A stretch of 33,229 bases of DNA from Desulfosporosinus sp. OT (GCF_000224515.1 NZ_AGAF01000020.1:1-33229); one strand, 5' to 3'. Counted from the stretch's first letter, positions 15,846 through 24,548 are shown. Numbers and translations: made by a program. The notes: generated by a model not told the origin, from the sequence alone.

Positions 15846-17588
15846 CTAGATTTTCTTTCGTGCCGTATAGCTGGTATGCAGCAATTGATGCGCTTTCTTC
15901 CCGTAGGGTTCGCCCAAGAAATCTTTATATAGACCAATAATAGCCAGATTTTCATGCGACTTGCGCAAGGGTTTGGCACGGTCTTCACGGTAAATAGCGG
16001 AAGCTCGCGCTTTAAGAATTTCCATGTTGCCATGATGATAGGGTTGTCCGCCGCCCCCGATACAGCCGCCCGGGCAAGCCATGATCTCTATGACGTCATA
16101 ATTGCTTTCCCCAGCTTGTATTTTCTCCAGAACAGTGCGAGCATTACCTAGACCATGGATAACAGCAATCCGATAATCGCGTCCGGCTATCGGGATGACC
16201 GCCTCCTTGATTCCATCCATTCCTCGGAGAGCCTCGAACTCCACTTTTTCTAGAGTTTCGCCAGTTAGAACCTCATAGGCCGTTCGTAGGGCCGCTTCGA
16301 GAACTCCGCCTGTCGCTCCAAAGATGACGGCAGCACCTGTTGATTCTCCCAAGGGATGATCAAATTCCTGATCTTTAAGATGATCAAAATGAATGCTGGC
16401 TTCCCTGATCATACGAGCTAGTTCACGTGTGGTGATAACGATATCTACATCCGCGGTTTCTGCTCCTTGTGCTAGTTCTGGGCGGGCTGCTTCGTATTTT
16501 TTGGCGACGCAGGGCATCACGGAAACAACGGTTATCGTTTTAGGATCAATACCTAACGTTTTAGCGTAATAACTTTTGGTTAAGACACCTAACATCTCAT
16601 GAGGGGATTTGCAGGTTGAAGGAATGTCTAAGAGATCCGGGAATTGATGCTCGAAGAATTTGACCCAAGCTGGGCAACAACTCGTGAGCAGCGGCAATCG
16701 CCCACCATGTTTTATACGGTGAACAAGCTCTGTTGCTTCCTCCATAATGGTCAAATCGGCAGCAAAGTCTGTATCAAAGACACGGTCAAATCCGAGTCGC
16801 CGCAAGGCCGCAACCATTTTGCCAGTGACAATTGTCCCTGGTTCTAAATCAAATTCTTCACCTAGAGCAACCCGTACGGCCGGTGCTGTTTGTACTACAA
16901 CAAATTGGTTGGGATCGTTGAGGGCTTTCCAAACTTTATCCACTTGATCCAATTCAGTTAAAGCACCTGTTGGACATACCGCCAGACATTGTCCACAGAA
17001 CGTGCAAGCAGTTTGGTTAAGAGGTAAATTAAAGGCTGTTTTAACCACCGTCTCGAAACCACGCCCTACTGCAGAGTATACGCCAACTGTCTGAACTTCA
17101 TTACACATCGTTTCACAGCGGCGACAACGAATACATTTGTTAGGATCTCGGACAATCGAAGAACTCGACTGGTCAATTTCAAACTCTGATTCTGCCCCTT
17201 CATAACTAATCGCTCTCACACCTAATTCTGCGGCAAGAGCTCTTAGGTCACAGTCCATATTTTTTGCGCAGGTTAAACAAGATTTCGGGTGGTCAGAGAG
17301 GAGAAGTTCGACCATAGCTCGTCTAGCTTGGATGGCACGTAGGGAATCAGTTTTAACAACCATACCACTCGCTACCGGAGTTGAACAGGAGGAAGCTAGG
17401 TTACGTCGACCCTCGACTTCGACCACACAAACTCTACAAGAAGCAATGTTATTGTTGTAATGCATTTCATTAAGTTTTAGATGGCATAAGGTAGGAATAT
17501 CAATATTTACGGTTCGGGCTGCGTCCAAAATGGACGTTCCTTCGGGTACAGTTAGAGGTATGTCATTAATTGTTAGCTGTATATCCAT
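15846..17588 (-). CDS. hydA: [FeFe]-hydrogenase catalytic subunit HydA (copy 2)
   Basis: This is a 580-residue paralogue of the HydA at 725-2467, with no length difference and about 32 substitutions counted by eye. Eighteen of those fall in the first 210 residues (the Fe-S relay domain), and all metal ligands and H-cluster motifs are unchanged. It is predicted to have the same role. The ATG at 17588 follows AAAGGAGG. The frame is open without a stop upstream to 17729, so an N-terminal extension containing an 11-residue tandem repeat is possible on paper. That extension has no ribosome site and copy 1 lacks it. The gene lies next to the maturation cluster, unlike copy 1. Confidence 0.95.
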   Translation of the reverse strand: MDIQLTINDIPLTVPEGTSILDAARTVNIDIPTLCHLKLNEMHYNNNIASCRVCVVEVEGRRNLASSCSTPVASGMVVKTDSLRAIQARRAMVELLLSDHPKSCLTCAKNMDCDLRALAAELGVRAISYEGAESEFEIDQSSSSIVRDPNKCIRCRRCETMCNEVQTVGVYSAVGRGFETVVKTAFNLPLNQTACTFCGQCLAVCPTGALTELDQVDKVWKALNDPNQFVVVQTAPAVRVALGEEFDLEPGTIVTGKMVAALRRLGFDRVFDTDFAADLTIMEEATELVHRIKHGGRLPLLTSCCPAWVKFFEHQFPDLLDIPSTCKSPHEMLGVLTKSYYAKTLGIDPKTITVVSVMPCVAKKYEAARPELAQGAETADVDIVITTRELARMIREASIHFDHLKDQEFDHPLGESTGAAVIFGATGGVLEAALRTAYEVLTGETLEKVEFEALRGMDGIKEAVIPIAGRDYRIAVIHGLGNARTVLEKIQAGESNYDVIEIMACPGGCIGGGGQPYHHGNMEILKARASAIYREDRAKPLRKSHENLAIIGLYKDFLGEPYGKKAHQLLHTSYTARKKI

Positions 17589-17608
17589 AGGGAGTCCTCC
17601 TTTAAAGC

Positions 17609-17758
17609 AAACTTGGCTGGCGCTCGACGACGAAGACACTGTCTTCGTACGGGTTAAACCATCTTGCAGCACTGTCTTCGCACGGGTTAAACCTTCTTGC
17701 AGCTTGCGAAAGCGGCCGCCTAGTTGCACTTATGCCCACGCATTCTAATAAGAAGGGT
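17609..17758 (-). repeat. 150-bp insert with tandem 33-bp repeat between hydB and hydA, copy 2
   Basis: Compared with copy 1, where hydB and hydA are 25 bp apart, about 150 bp has been added between the GGTACC-containing stretch after hydB and the ribosome site of hydA. It holds two adjacent 33-bp units (17637-17669 and 17670-17702) with two mismatches, and an inverted repeat CGAAGAC/GTCTTCG around 17631-17647. A rare NotI-type site GCGGCCGC is present. Confidence 0.7.
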
Positions 17759-17769
17759 ACAGGGGTACC

Positions 17770-19653
17770 TTAATGGCGGATGATGGCGCCGATAACACGG
17801 CATTGTTCCATACATGCCCCGCATTTTAGGCAGCGTTCTTGATCAATAACGTGGCGTTTCTTGGTTGAGCCAGAGATACAAGACATGGGGCATTTCTTGA
17901 CGCAAAGGGTACAGCCTACACACTTATCCGTGATTTCATATTTCAACAAGCTCTGACAGACGCCAGCTGGACAAGTTTTATCTACGATATGCGCGACATA
18001 CTCGTCTCGGAAGTACTTCAAGGTAGAGAGGATGGGATTGGGTGCACTTTGTCCAAGCCCGCAAAGAGCTGTGTCCTTAATGATATGACAAAGTTTCTCC
18101 ATGTTCTCTAAATCCTCTAACGTCCCTTTGCCTTCGGTGATCTTTGTCAAGATTTCATAAAGACGTTTGGTCCCGACTCGGCAGGCGGTACAGCGACCAC
18201 ACGACTCGTCCATCGTAAACTCCAGGAAATATTTAGCGATATTAACCATGCAATCGTCTTCATCCAAGACAATGAGCCCTCCAGAGCCCATCATAGAACC
18301 GATGGCAGCTAACGACTCATAATCAATAGGGGAATCTAAATACTTGGTCGGAATACATCCACCGGAGGGCCCCCCAGTTTGGGCTGCTTTAAACGTTTTG
18401 TGTTGTTTAATTCCTCCGCCAATGTTAAAAATAATTTGCCGGAGGGTTGTCCCCATGGGGACCTCGACTAGCCCTACATTGTTGACTTTTCCAGCTAAAG
18501 CAAATACTTTTGTTCCTTTGCTTTTCTCTGTGCCAATTGAAGCAAACCAATCGGCTCCTTTTAAAATAATAGCGGGGATATTGGCCAATGTTTCGACATT
18601 GTTGACACACGTTGGTTTACCCCAAAGCCCCTTTTGGGCAGGAAAGGGAGGTTTGACAGTGGGTTCTCCCCGAGCCCCCTCAATGGAATGGATCAGAGCC
18701 GTCTCTTCACCACAGACAAAAGCTCCTGCTCCGTATTTAAGCTCAATGTCAAAAGAGAAATCGCTTCCTAAAATACTTTTTCCAAGTAATCCGTATTCTC
18801 GGGCTTGCGCAATAGCGATCTTCAACCTGTGAATGGCTGCAGGGTATTCAGCTCGAACATAGATAAATCCCTCGGAAGCCCCAATCGTAGAACCAGCGAT
18901 GATCATAGCCTCTAAAACACTATGAGGGTCGCCCTCCAGGACGGATCGATCCATAAAGGCCCCCGGATCCCCTTCGTCAGCATTACAAATGATATAGCGT
19001 TGATCGGCTTGGCTTTTGCGCGTGAATTCCCATTTCACGCCCGTGGGGAAACCCGCGCCGCCACGCCCTCGAAGACCACTATCTTTAAGAACGTCAATAA
19101 CGTCCAGAGGCGTCATGTTAAAAAGAACTTGGGATAAGGCCTGATAACCATCAGCGGCGATATATTCAAAAATGTTTTCAGGAGCAATATGGCCAACGTT
19201 GCGTAGAGCAATTCGAAGTTGTCCATCATAAAAAGGAATGTTGCTAGCAAAACGTTCCTTGGTATTCGGATCCATATAGAGGAGGTGCTCTACCTGTTTT
19301 CCCTGAATGAAGTGTTCTTCGACAATGGTTGCTACGTCATCAGCAGAAACCTCACAGTAGGTTACATTATCTGGGTGGATCTCAATCATCGGCCCTTTTT
19401 CACAAAAACCAAAACAGCCGGGTTGAAAAACTTTAATTTGCTCAGATAATCCTCGTTGGTTGAGTTCCTCTTCAAGACGTTCGGCGATTCCAGGACTGCC
19501 TGAGGAGTGGCAACCAGGTCCTCCGCAGACCATAACGTGTTTTAAGCCTTGAGTATTTTTAGATGTCACAGTATCAGCAACGCGCCTTGTTTCAATGAGT
19601 TTTAGACTTTGGGCTTTTAAAGCATTTAAGTCCTCGGTATTTTTGAGTTTCAT
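17770..19653 (-). CDS. hydB: [FeFe]-hydrogenase NADH/FMN subunit HydB (copy 2)
   Basis: A protein of 627 residues, very similar to the HydB at 2493-4379 and one residue shorter after a short difference near residue 37. It keeps the N-terminal 2Fe-2S Cys set, GRGGAGFP, CNADEGDPGAF, the ESCGRCTAC cluster and the C-terminal double 4Fe-4S domain. It should transfer electrons between NAD(H), FMN and the Fe-S relay of HydA copy 2. The ATG at 19653 has the same GGAAGGG-type leader as copy 1. A 102-bp spacer with TTCG-type words separates it from hydC. Confidence 0.95.
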   Translation of the reverse strand: MKLKNTEDLNALKAQSLKLIETRRVADTVTSKNTQGLKHVMVCGGPGCHSSGSPGIAERLEEELNQRGLSEQIKVFQPGCFGFCEKGPMIEIHPDNVTYCEVSADDVATIVEEHFIQGKQVEHLLYMDPNTKERFASNIPFYDGQLRIALRNVGHIAPENIFEYIAADGYQALSQVLFNMTPLDVIDVLKDSGLRGRGGAGFPTGVKWEFTRKSQADQRYIICNADEGDPGAFMDRSVLEGDPHSVLEAMIIAGSTIGASEGFIYVRAEYPAAIHRLKIAIAQAREYGLLGKSILGSDFSFDIELKYGAGAFVCGEETALIHSIEGARGEPTVKPPFPAQKGLWGKPTCVNNVETLANIPAIILKGADWFASIGTEKSKGTKVFALAGKVNNVGLVEVPMGTTLRQIIFNIGGGIKQHKTFKAAQTGGPSGGCIPTKYLDSPIDYESLAAIGSMMGSGGLIVLDEDDCMVNIAKYFLEFTMDESCGRCTACRVGTKRLYEILTKITEGKGTLEDLENMEKLCHIIKDTALCGLGQSAPNPILSTLKYFRDEYVAHIVDKTCPAGVCQSLLKYEITDKCVGCTLCVKKCPMSCISGSTKKRHVIDQERCLKCGACMEQCRVIGAIIRH

Positions 19654-19755
19654 TTGGCTTTTCCCTTCCTTCGGTTACGCTTTTTGTCGAGGTTCGGGGG
19701 ATCGAAGTTCGAAATTCAGGTCTGAATATCTTGCTTCATGTTTCGTACTTCGCAG

Positions 19756-20244
19756 TTAACTTTCTGGTCGGTACTTTGCCAGGACCTCATTAATGGCTTG
19801 TGCCTCATGCATGCGTCCATGAACTTTACCATCGACAATCATAACTGGGGCGAGGCCACAGGCTCCAACGCAACGTAATGTTTCTAAGGTAAAGAGATTA
19901 TCCGGAGTGGTTTCTCCTGCCTTAATTTTTAGTTGATTTTCAAGTTCATCTTTTAATTTTTCTGCTCCTCGTACAAAACAGGCAGTCCCTGTGCATATAT
20001 TGACAACGTGTTCCCCCCTGGGAACCATAGTGAAAAACGAGTAGAAGCTCACAACGCCATAGACTGTGGCGGAAGGGATATCAAGTTTCTGGGCAATATG
20101 CCACTGGACATTATCAGGTAAGTAACCGTATATTTCTTGTGCATAATGTAAAATTCCAATCAGGTTTTCTTTTTTGTAGGTTAAGCTGTCGATATAATCA
20201 TCCAGCTTTTGCGCAAATTTATTTGGCGAAGCGCTATCACACAT
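19756..20244 (-). CDS. hydC: [FeFe]-hydrogenase 2Fe-2S subunit HydC (copy 2)
   Basis: A protein of 162 residues, nearly identical to copy 1, with cluster ligands at 84, 89, 125 and 129. It is the first gene of the second hydCBA operon. The ribosome site GGAGG before the ATG at 20244 is shared with copy 1, and so is a second SD-like sequence about 40 nt upstream. It is preceded by a 306-bp region and then the gene for the Cache-HAMP-HTH regulator on the same strand. Confidence 0.95.
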   Translation of the reverse strand: MCDSASPNKFAQKLDDYIDSLTYKKENLIGILHYAQEIYGYLPDNVQWHIAQKLDIPSATVYGVVSFYSFFTMVPRGEHVVNICTGTACFVRGAEKLKDELENQLKIKAGETTPDNLFTLETLRCVGACGLAPVMIVDGKVHGRMHEAQAINEVLAKYRPES

Positions 20245-20478
20245 AGAAATCCTCCTTCATTGAAACAATGTAGTTTACGTTCAAACCTCCTTTTCGTAAT
20301 GTAAGGGAAAAATCTGTCAGATTATTTTTTGTTTTGCGAATCTATGATTAGTTTATCTTTCTTCTCCCTGATTTGTCGTGTTTATGGAGGTAAGAAAAGA
20401 GTTTTGTAAGTAAAGAATATTAATATAGAAAGTTTTGATAATTAAGAAAGTAACATCTGTGATTTCGTAAATAAAGAA
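20245..20478 (-). promoter_or_regulatory. Leader and control region of hydCBA copy 2
   Basis: An AT-rich region. A second SD-like AAAAGGAGG lies at 20294-20286. Three related AT-rich words with consensus GTTTTG-TAA-TAAAGAA start at 20401, 20432 and 20461, about 30 bp apart (roughly three helical turns), with a 10-bp palindrome ATATTAATAT at 20417-20426. No clear -35/-10 pair was identified. The words may be binding sites for a regulator. Confidence 0.35.
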
Positions 20479-20528
20479 AACTAAGACTGCCGCCTTCCTC
20501 AATCTTAGCGAAGGCGGCAGCCTTAGTT
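20479..20528 (-). terminator. Terminator after the Cache-HAMP-HTH gene
   Basis: Arms 20479-20496 and 20511-20528 pair over 18 positions with one mismatch (GC-rich core CTGCCGCCTT/AAGGCGGCAG). On the minus strand a T-rich tail (TTTTCTTTATTT) follows. It separates the regulator gene from hydCBA copy 2. Confidence 0.8.
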
Positions 20529-20550
20529 GCACTGGCCCCCAATAGGCCTT

Positions 20551-21726
20551 TCATAAAAGAATAAATAATTTAACAGGTCGTCCACCCGTGCCGTATCTGA
20601 GTTCAGATTTTAATACCCTGCGCTGTTCTAAAAATTCAAGGTAATGACGTACTGTGACCCTAGTGAGCTTAACTCCTTCTGCGACTTCCTCTGCAGAAAG
20701 AGGACGGCGGGTTGCTTGCAGAAATTGTACTATATGCTCAAGAGTTACTCTAGATAAACCCTTAGGCAAGCCTTCCGCTCCACTATACCAAGGACTTTCC
20801 ATACTAAATTCCGGATTTAGTTTGGTCGCACCTGTATAGTCAGTGGTCAGCTCAGTCATAGTCATATTACCCCTCATCAGTTCCATAACATTATGAATTT
20901 CATTATTATCAAGTGATTCATTTTTGAGGTTACTATGAGTTACCTGATTAATTTCTCCTGTTAACACCTGGATTTGGTCTACCATTTGGTTAAAGGCATC
21001 CTTCAACTCCTTGATTTCCTTTGCACTGGAAACGTTTATACTCTGCGTCAATTGTTCTGTTGCAACTTCCTGGGCTCCTGACATAATATTCTGCAAAGGA
21101 TAGATAATTGCTTTGCGCAGAGAACGCAAGGTGAGAAAAACAATTAAGACAGTCAAAACCAATCCCAATGTGCCCATCGTTATCAAAGACCTTGTGAAAA
21201 AACTCTGACCGCCGGTCTGTGGGATTTTTACACAAAACATTCCGATGATTTTATCACTTTCTGCACGTAAGGGGAAATAACCAGCTTGGTTCCATCGATC
21301 CCCATTATCTTCATCTCCAAGATACGTCTGCCCATTTTGCAATACTGTCTGGGCGACATTAGCAGAAGCTTTTCCACCAAGAACTGGATCACCATTTGAA
21401 CTAAGTTCTGAGGTCACCACAGGCATCTCCCCCAGAAACACTGTCACAGTATCTCCCGTTAGGCGAGATAAATGATCTATTATGTTATTATTGAAGCTGA
21501 TCTTAACTGGTCCTTTATATAACTCCCCATCTTGCACAGACCATGAGCCGGGATATTTTGTATCAATTATTTCTTTACATGTTGCCAAATCTGCTTGTGC
21601 TTTAATCTTCGCAGCGACCACATCGTGGTCTTTCATCTGCCAACCAAGGACCACGCAGAAGCCACCCATTAGTATAAAAAAAGCACACAGCGGCAATATT
21701 AAAATTTGATGTTTGAGTAAACGCAC
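20551..21726 (-). CDS. Membrane one-component regulator: Cache sensor, HAMP, CitB/DcuR-type HTH
   Basis: A protein of 391 residues. TM1 is about 8-30. The extracellular part (about 35-168) contains WSVQDGELYKGPVKI, LTGDTVTVFLG, GGKASANVAQTVLQNGQTY and IIGMFCV, the pattern of single Cache-like domains found on clostridial chemoreceptors. TM2 is about 179-203, a HAMP follows at 204-256, then a linker. The C-terminus (322-390) has SRVTLEHIVQFL, SAEEVAEGVKLTRVTVRHYLEFL and the wing YGTGGRPVKLF, like the DNA-binding domain of CitB/DcuR response regulators. No kinase or receiver domain is present, so it would bind DNA while anchored in the membrane. The start is a GTG at 21726 with AGAAGGG upstream. 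It lies upstream of hydCBA copy 2 and divergent from the flavodiiron gene. Its ligand and targets are unknown. Confidence 0.8.
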   Translation of the reverse strand: MRLLKHQILILPLCAFFILMGGFCVVLGWQMKDHDVVAAKIKAQADLATCKEIIDTKYPGSWSVQDGELYKGPVKISFNNNIIDHLSRLTGDTVTVFLGEMPVVTSELSSNGDPVLGGKASANVAQTVLQNGQTYLGDEDNGDRWNQAGYFPLRAESDKIIGMFCVKIPQTGGQSFFTRSLITMGTLGLVLTVLIVFLTLRSLRKAIIYPLQNIMSGAQEVATEQLTQSINVSSAKEIKELKDAFNQMVDQIQVLTGEINQVTHSNLKNESLDNNEIHNVMELMRGNMTMTELTTDYTGATKLNPEFSMESPWYSGAEGLPKGLSRVTLEHIVQFLQATRRPLSAEEVAEGVKLTRVTVRHYLEFLEQRRVLKSELRYGTGGRPVKLFILL

Positions 21727-22600
21727 AAATACCCTTCTTCCATTGATCTCACTAAATATTATTCATCTAATATGCACAAGTCTTTAAAGATTTGTTTTTT
21801 AAAGTAGGAACGTTAATTTGAGACTAATCACCCAATCCAAATTCAACAAATATCCAATTATGTAATTATTTTTAATATTAACAACCTCCTTTTGTGATAC
21901 TCTTCATGTATTATAACCTTATTCACCTCAAGTTTCTAAATAATATTAAAAGATTGCAACTTTTTTGTGTGTTTAATGTGTGTTTAAAAGGATTTATACG
22001 ATTATTAGGAATTCTCAAAGATCTCGAATACTTGCTCAAGGAAATAAACCAAAGCCCGACAGCACAAGTGGGCTGCGTAAGAGATAGGTTATGTTGTATA
22101 ATGATAAAAGACTTTTTGTTAAATTAATTATCAAATAGGTATATTTCAAGCAGGATTATTATAATCAATGTAGAATATAACTAATTAAGGTAACAGCCTA
22201 ATGCGCCATGAAATCCATTCGAAGGAAAATAGTTAAGTACACATCATCATAAATAATATGAATTTTTTAAGAATTAGTCAAATAGTAGTGTCAGAAAAAA
22301 ATGCTGTTAAAGTCTAGAGTCTTTAGCTGCCGAAAGTAATAAGTGTGAGTCTGTATAAATTCCAGTCTTTCGCAAACTAATAAAGAGATGGCAAACTGGA
22401 ACAATGTGTGATATCGACTTCGATTTCTTCGAAGCATATAATGATGATTACGACCTCTCTTCTCTGTGCCATACCAAAAATAAAATCACTGTATCCTTGA
22501 TCAAGGCAGCCACCAAACCTTTTTTAGCCAAAACAATGAGATTGGGCCATTCTGCTTGGATTGCATTATCTATTAAAATTATTATAGGAGGTTAATTATA
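21727..22600. other. 874-bp AT-rich intergenic region between the regulator and fprA
   Basis: No gene is well supported. On the plus strand a TATAAT lies at 22097-22102 without a good -35, and a perfect palindrome CCTTGATCAAGG lies at 22495-22506. On the minus strand an AAAGGAGG (about 21896-21889) has no ordinary start codon after it. A 63-codon plus-strand frame (22404-22595) ends with its TAA inside the ribosome site of fprA; it has no clear ribosome site of its own. The length suggests long leaders or lost genes. Confidence 0.4.
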
Positions 22601-23797
22601 ATGAGTTTTGAAATTAACAAGAGTGTAAAATGGGTCGGCAAAATCGACTGGGAATTAAAAAAATTTCATGGTGATGAACTCTCTACTCACCGCGGTTCCA
22701 GCTATAATTCCTACCTCGTCCGAGACGAAAAGATAGCCTTGATTGATTGTGTATGGACGCCCTTTGCCAAAGAGTTTGTTGCTAATTTGAAGAAAGAAAT
22801 TGATTTAAATACGATTGATTATATCATTGCAAACCATGGTGAACCTGATCACAGTGGGGCTTTACCAGAATTAATGAAAGAAATCCCCAACACTCCAATT
22901 TATTGTACTGCCAATGCTATCAAATCCCTAAAAGGTCAATATCATCAGGATTGGAATTTCGTACCTGTTAAAACGGGGGATAAATTAAGCCTTGGTTCCA
23001 AAGAGTTTATTTTCATTGAGGCAAGAATGCTCCATTGGCCTGATACGATGTTCACCTACTTGACCGGCGATAATATCCTGTTCAGTAATGACGGTTTTGG
23101 GCAGCATTTAGCCTCTGAGCATATGTTCAATGACTTAGTCGATCAAGCAGAGTTATACCACGAGGCCCTTAAATATTATGCCAATATTTTAACTCCGTTC
23201 AGTAAATTCGTTAGCAATAAAATTACTGAAATCCTAAGCTTTAACCTGCCGGTTGATATAATCTGCCCCAGTCATGGCCTAATTTGGCGGGATAATCCGC
23301 TGCAAATGGTCCATAAATATATGGAATGGGCTAAGGATTACCAAGAAAACCAAATTTCGATTATTTATGATACTATGTGGAACAGTACCCGGCAGATGGC
23401 TGAACAAATAGCGGCTGGGATAAAATTGAGCGATCCAGCTGTCACTGTCAAACTGTTTAATGCTAATTCTACACATGCCGATAAAAACGACATTCTTACT
23501 GAAGTCTTTAAATCTAAAGCCATACTCGTTGGTTCACCGACCATTAATAAAGGCGTATCGTTTGCCGTCGCTGGAATACTAGAAATGATCAAAGGATTAG
23601 CGTTTAAAAATAAAAAAGGCGCTGCCTTTGGTAGTTATGGTTGGAGTGGTGAAGGAAACAAACTTATTTCAGCTGAATTAGAACACGGTGGGTTTGAACT
23701 ACTCAACGAAGGGCTTAAGGTGACCTGGAACCCAGATGACGAAAGCATTATCAAATGTCAGGAATTCGGACAAAGTATTGGAGAAGCTCTCAAGTAA
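22601..23797 (+). CDS. Flavodiiron protein (FprA-type O2/NO reductase)
   Basis: A protein of 398 residues, the usual length of the two-domain class. The metallo-beta-lactamase-like half holds the diiron ligands H79, E81 and D83 in NHGEPDH, H145 in LHWPDT, D164 in SNDGFGQH and H225 in PSHGLIW. The flavodoxin half begins near 250 with the FMN phosphate loop YDTMWNSTRQMA. No rubredoxin domain is attached. These cytoplasmic enzymes reduce O2 to water or NO to N2O with electrons from rubredoxin or F420H2-like donors; here they would protect O2-sensitive hydrogenase. The ATG at 22601 follows AGGAGG. It is monocistronic, ended by a strong terminator. Confidence 0.95.
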   Translation: MSFEINKSVKWVGKIDWELKKFHGDELSTHRGSSYNSYLVRDEKIALIDCVWTPFAKEFVANLKKEIDLNTIDYIIANHGEPDHSGALPELMKEIPNTPIYCTANAIKSLKGQYHQDWNFVPVKTGDKLSLGSKEFIFIEARMLHWPDTMFTYLTGDNILFSNDGFGQHLASEHMFNDLVDQAELYHEALKYYANILTPFSKFVSNKITEILSFNLPVDIICPSHGLIWRDNPLQMVHKYMEWAKDYQENQISIIYDTMWNSTRQMAEQIAAGIKLSDPAVTVKLFNANSTHADKNDILTEVFKSKAILVGSPTINKGVSFAVAGILEMIKGLAFKNKKGAAFGSYGWSGEGNKLISAELEHGGFELLNEGLKVTWNPDDESIIKCQEFGQSIGEALK

Positions 23798-23813
23798 ATA
23801 ATAAAATGTACCT

Positions 23814-23862
23814 ATTATAGAAGAAGGGGGAGCGTTTCAAACGCTCCCCCTTCTTCTATAAT
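23814..23862. terminator. 49-bp near-perfect palindromic terminator
   Basis: Arms 23814-23837 and 23839-23862 are 24 nt each and perfectly complementary around a single base. It lies between the convergent flavodiiron and HD-GYP genes and can serve both strands, with the TA- and T-rich arm ends acting as the tail. Confidence 0.8.
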
Positions 23863-23897
23863 GTGATAGAGAATTTTGGCACCATTAACTCTCTAAT

Positions 23898-24548
23898 TTA
23901 CCTAAAAGCCCTTAGTTTGACCTCTTTACTATCCTTCTGGAACTCTTGCCATCTAACTTCCCATCTTTTCCACAGTTTTTCCGACGTTTCCACGGCCACT
24001 GGGTCGAATTGGATACCTTTGTTGGTGAGTAGTTCCTCCCAACATTCCTCCCATGACATGGCTTTTCGATAAGGCCTCACCGAAGTGATCGCATCAATCG
24101 CATCGGTTACCCCAATTATTCTTGAACCCAAAGGAATTCTATCCCATCTCAAACCATGAGGATAACCACTCCCATCCCATCGTTCATGGTGGTGGAGCAC
24201 AATTTCAGCAATTTTTTGAAGCCCTTTTGATTTAGCTAGAATTTTGTAGCCGATCTCAGGATGTCTTTGAATCTCAGCCCATTCATGAGGAAGTAATTTC
24301 CCTCTCTTGTTTAAAATGTTTTCGGGAATACCCATCTTCCCGATGTCATGAAGATGTGCCGCAATATGTATATTGTCAAGTTCTGAACCTTTCAGTCCCA
24401 TAGCTCGTGCCAAATCAAACGACATATCCCCCACTCTAGTAGAATGCCCGCTGGTGTATAAATCCTTCGCTTCAAGTGCAGCGGCTAAACATTCAATGAT
24501 ATCATGGAAATGATTAAGTCGGAACATTCCTTGGATGGAGTGAAACAT
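23898..24548 (-). CDS. HD-GYP domain protein (c-di-GMP phosphodiesterase-like)
   Basis: A protein of 216 residues that is essentially only an HD-GYP domain. It has the HD pair in HLHDIGKMGIP (H67, D68), an upstream His in GHSTRVG, and the GYP box HHERWDGSGYPHGL (119-132), then DAIDAITSVRPYR. These residues are those that bind the metal centre and c-di-GMP in active HD-GYP enzymes. No receiver or sensor domain is attached, so any input must come from partner proteins. The ATG at 24548 follows GGGAGG. The gene stands alone between the flavodiiron gene and the feo cluster. Confidence 0.9.
   Translation of the reverse strand: MFHSIQGMFRLNHFHDIIECLAAALEAKDLYTSGHSTRVGDMSFDLARAMGLKGSELDNIHIAAHLHDIGKMGIPENILNKRGKLLPHEWAEIQRHPEIGYKILAKSKGLQKIAEIVLHHHERWDGSGYPHGLRWDRIPLGSRIIGVTDAIDAITSVRPYRKAMSWEECWEELLTNKGIQFDPVAVETSEKLWKRWEVRWQEFQKDSKEVKLRAFR

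Noticed and set aside
17589-17729. 47-residue N-terminal extension of HydA copy 2
   Set aside because: The upstream GTG has no ribosome site, the internal ATG has an excellent one, and copy 1 starts at the equivalent Met.
21894-22127. 77-codon plus-strand frame upstream of fprA
   Set aside because: AT-rich, no ribosome site and no recognisable motif; the only plausible -10 in the area lies inside it.
22404-22595. 63-codon plus-strand reading frame ahead of fprA
   Set aside because: No ribosome site, no recognisable family and unremarkable composition. Its stop in the fprA ribosome site may be chance.
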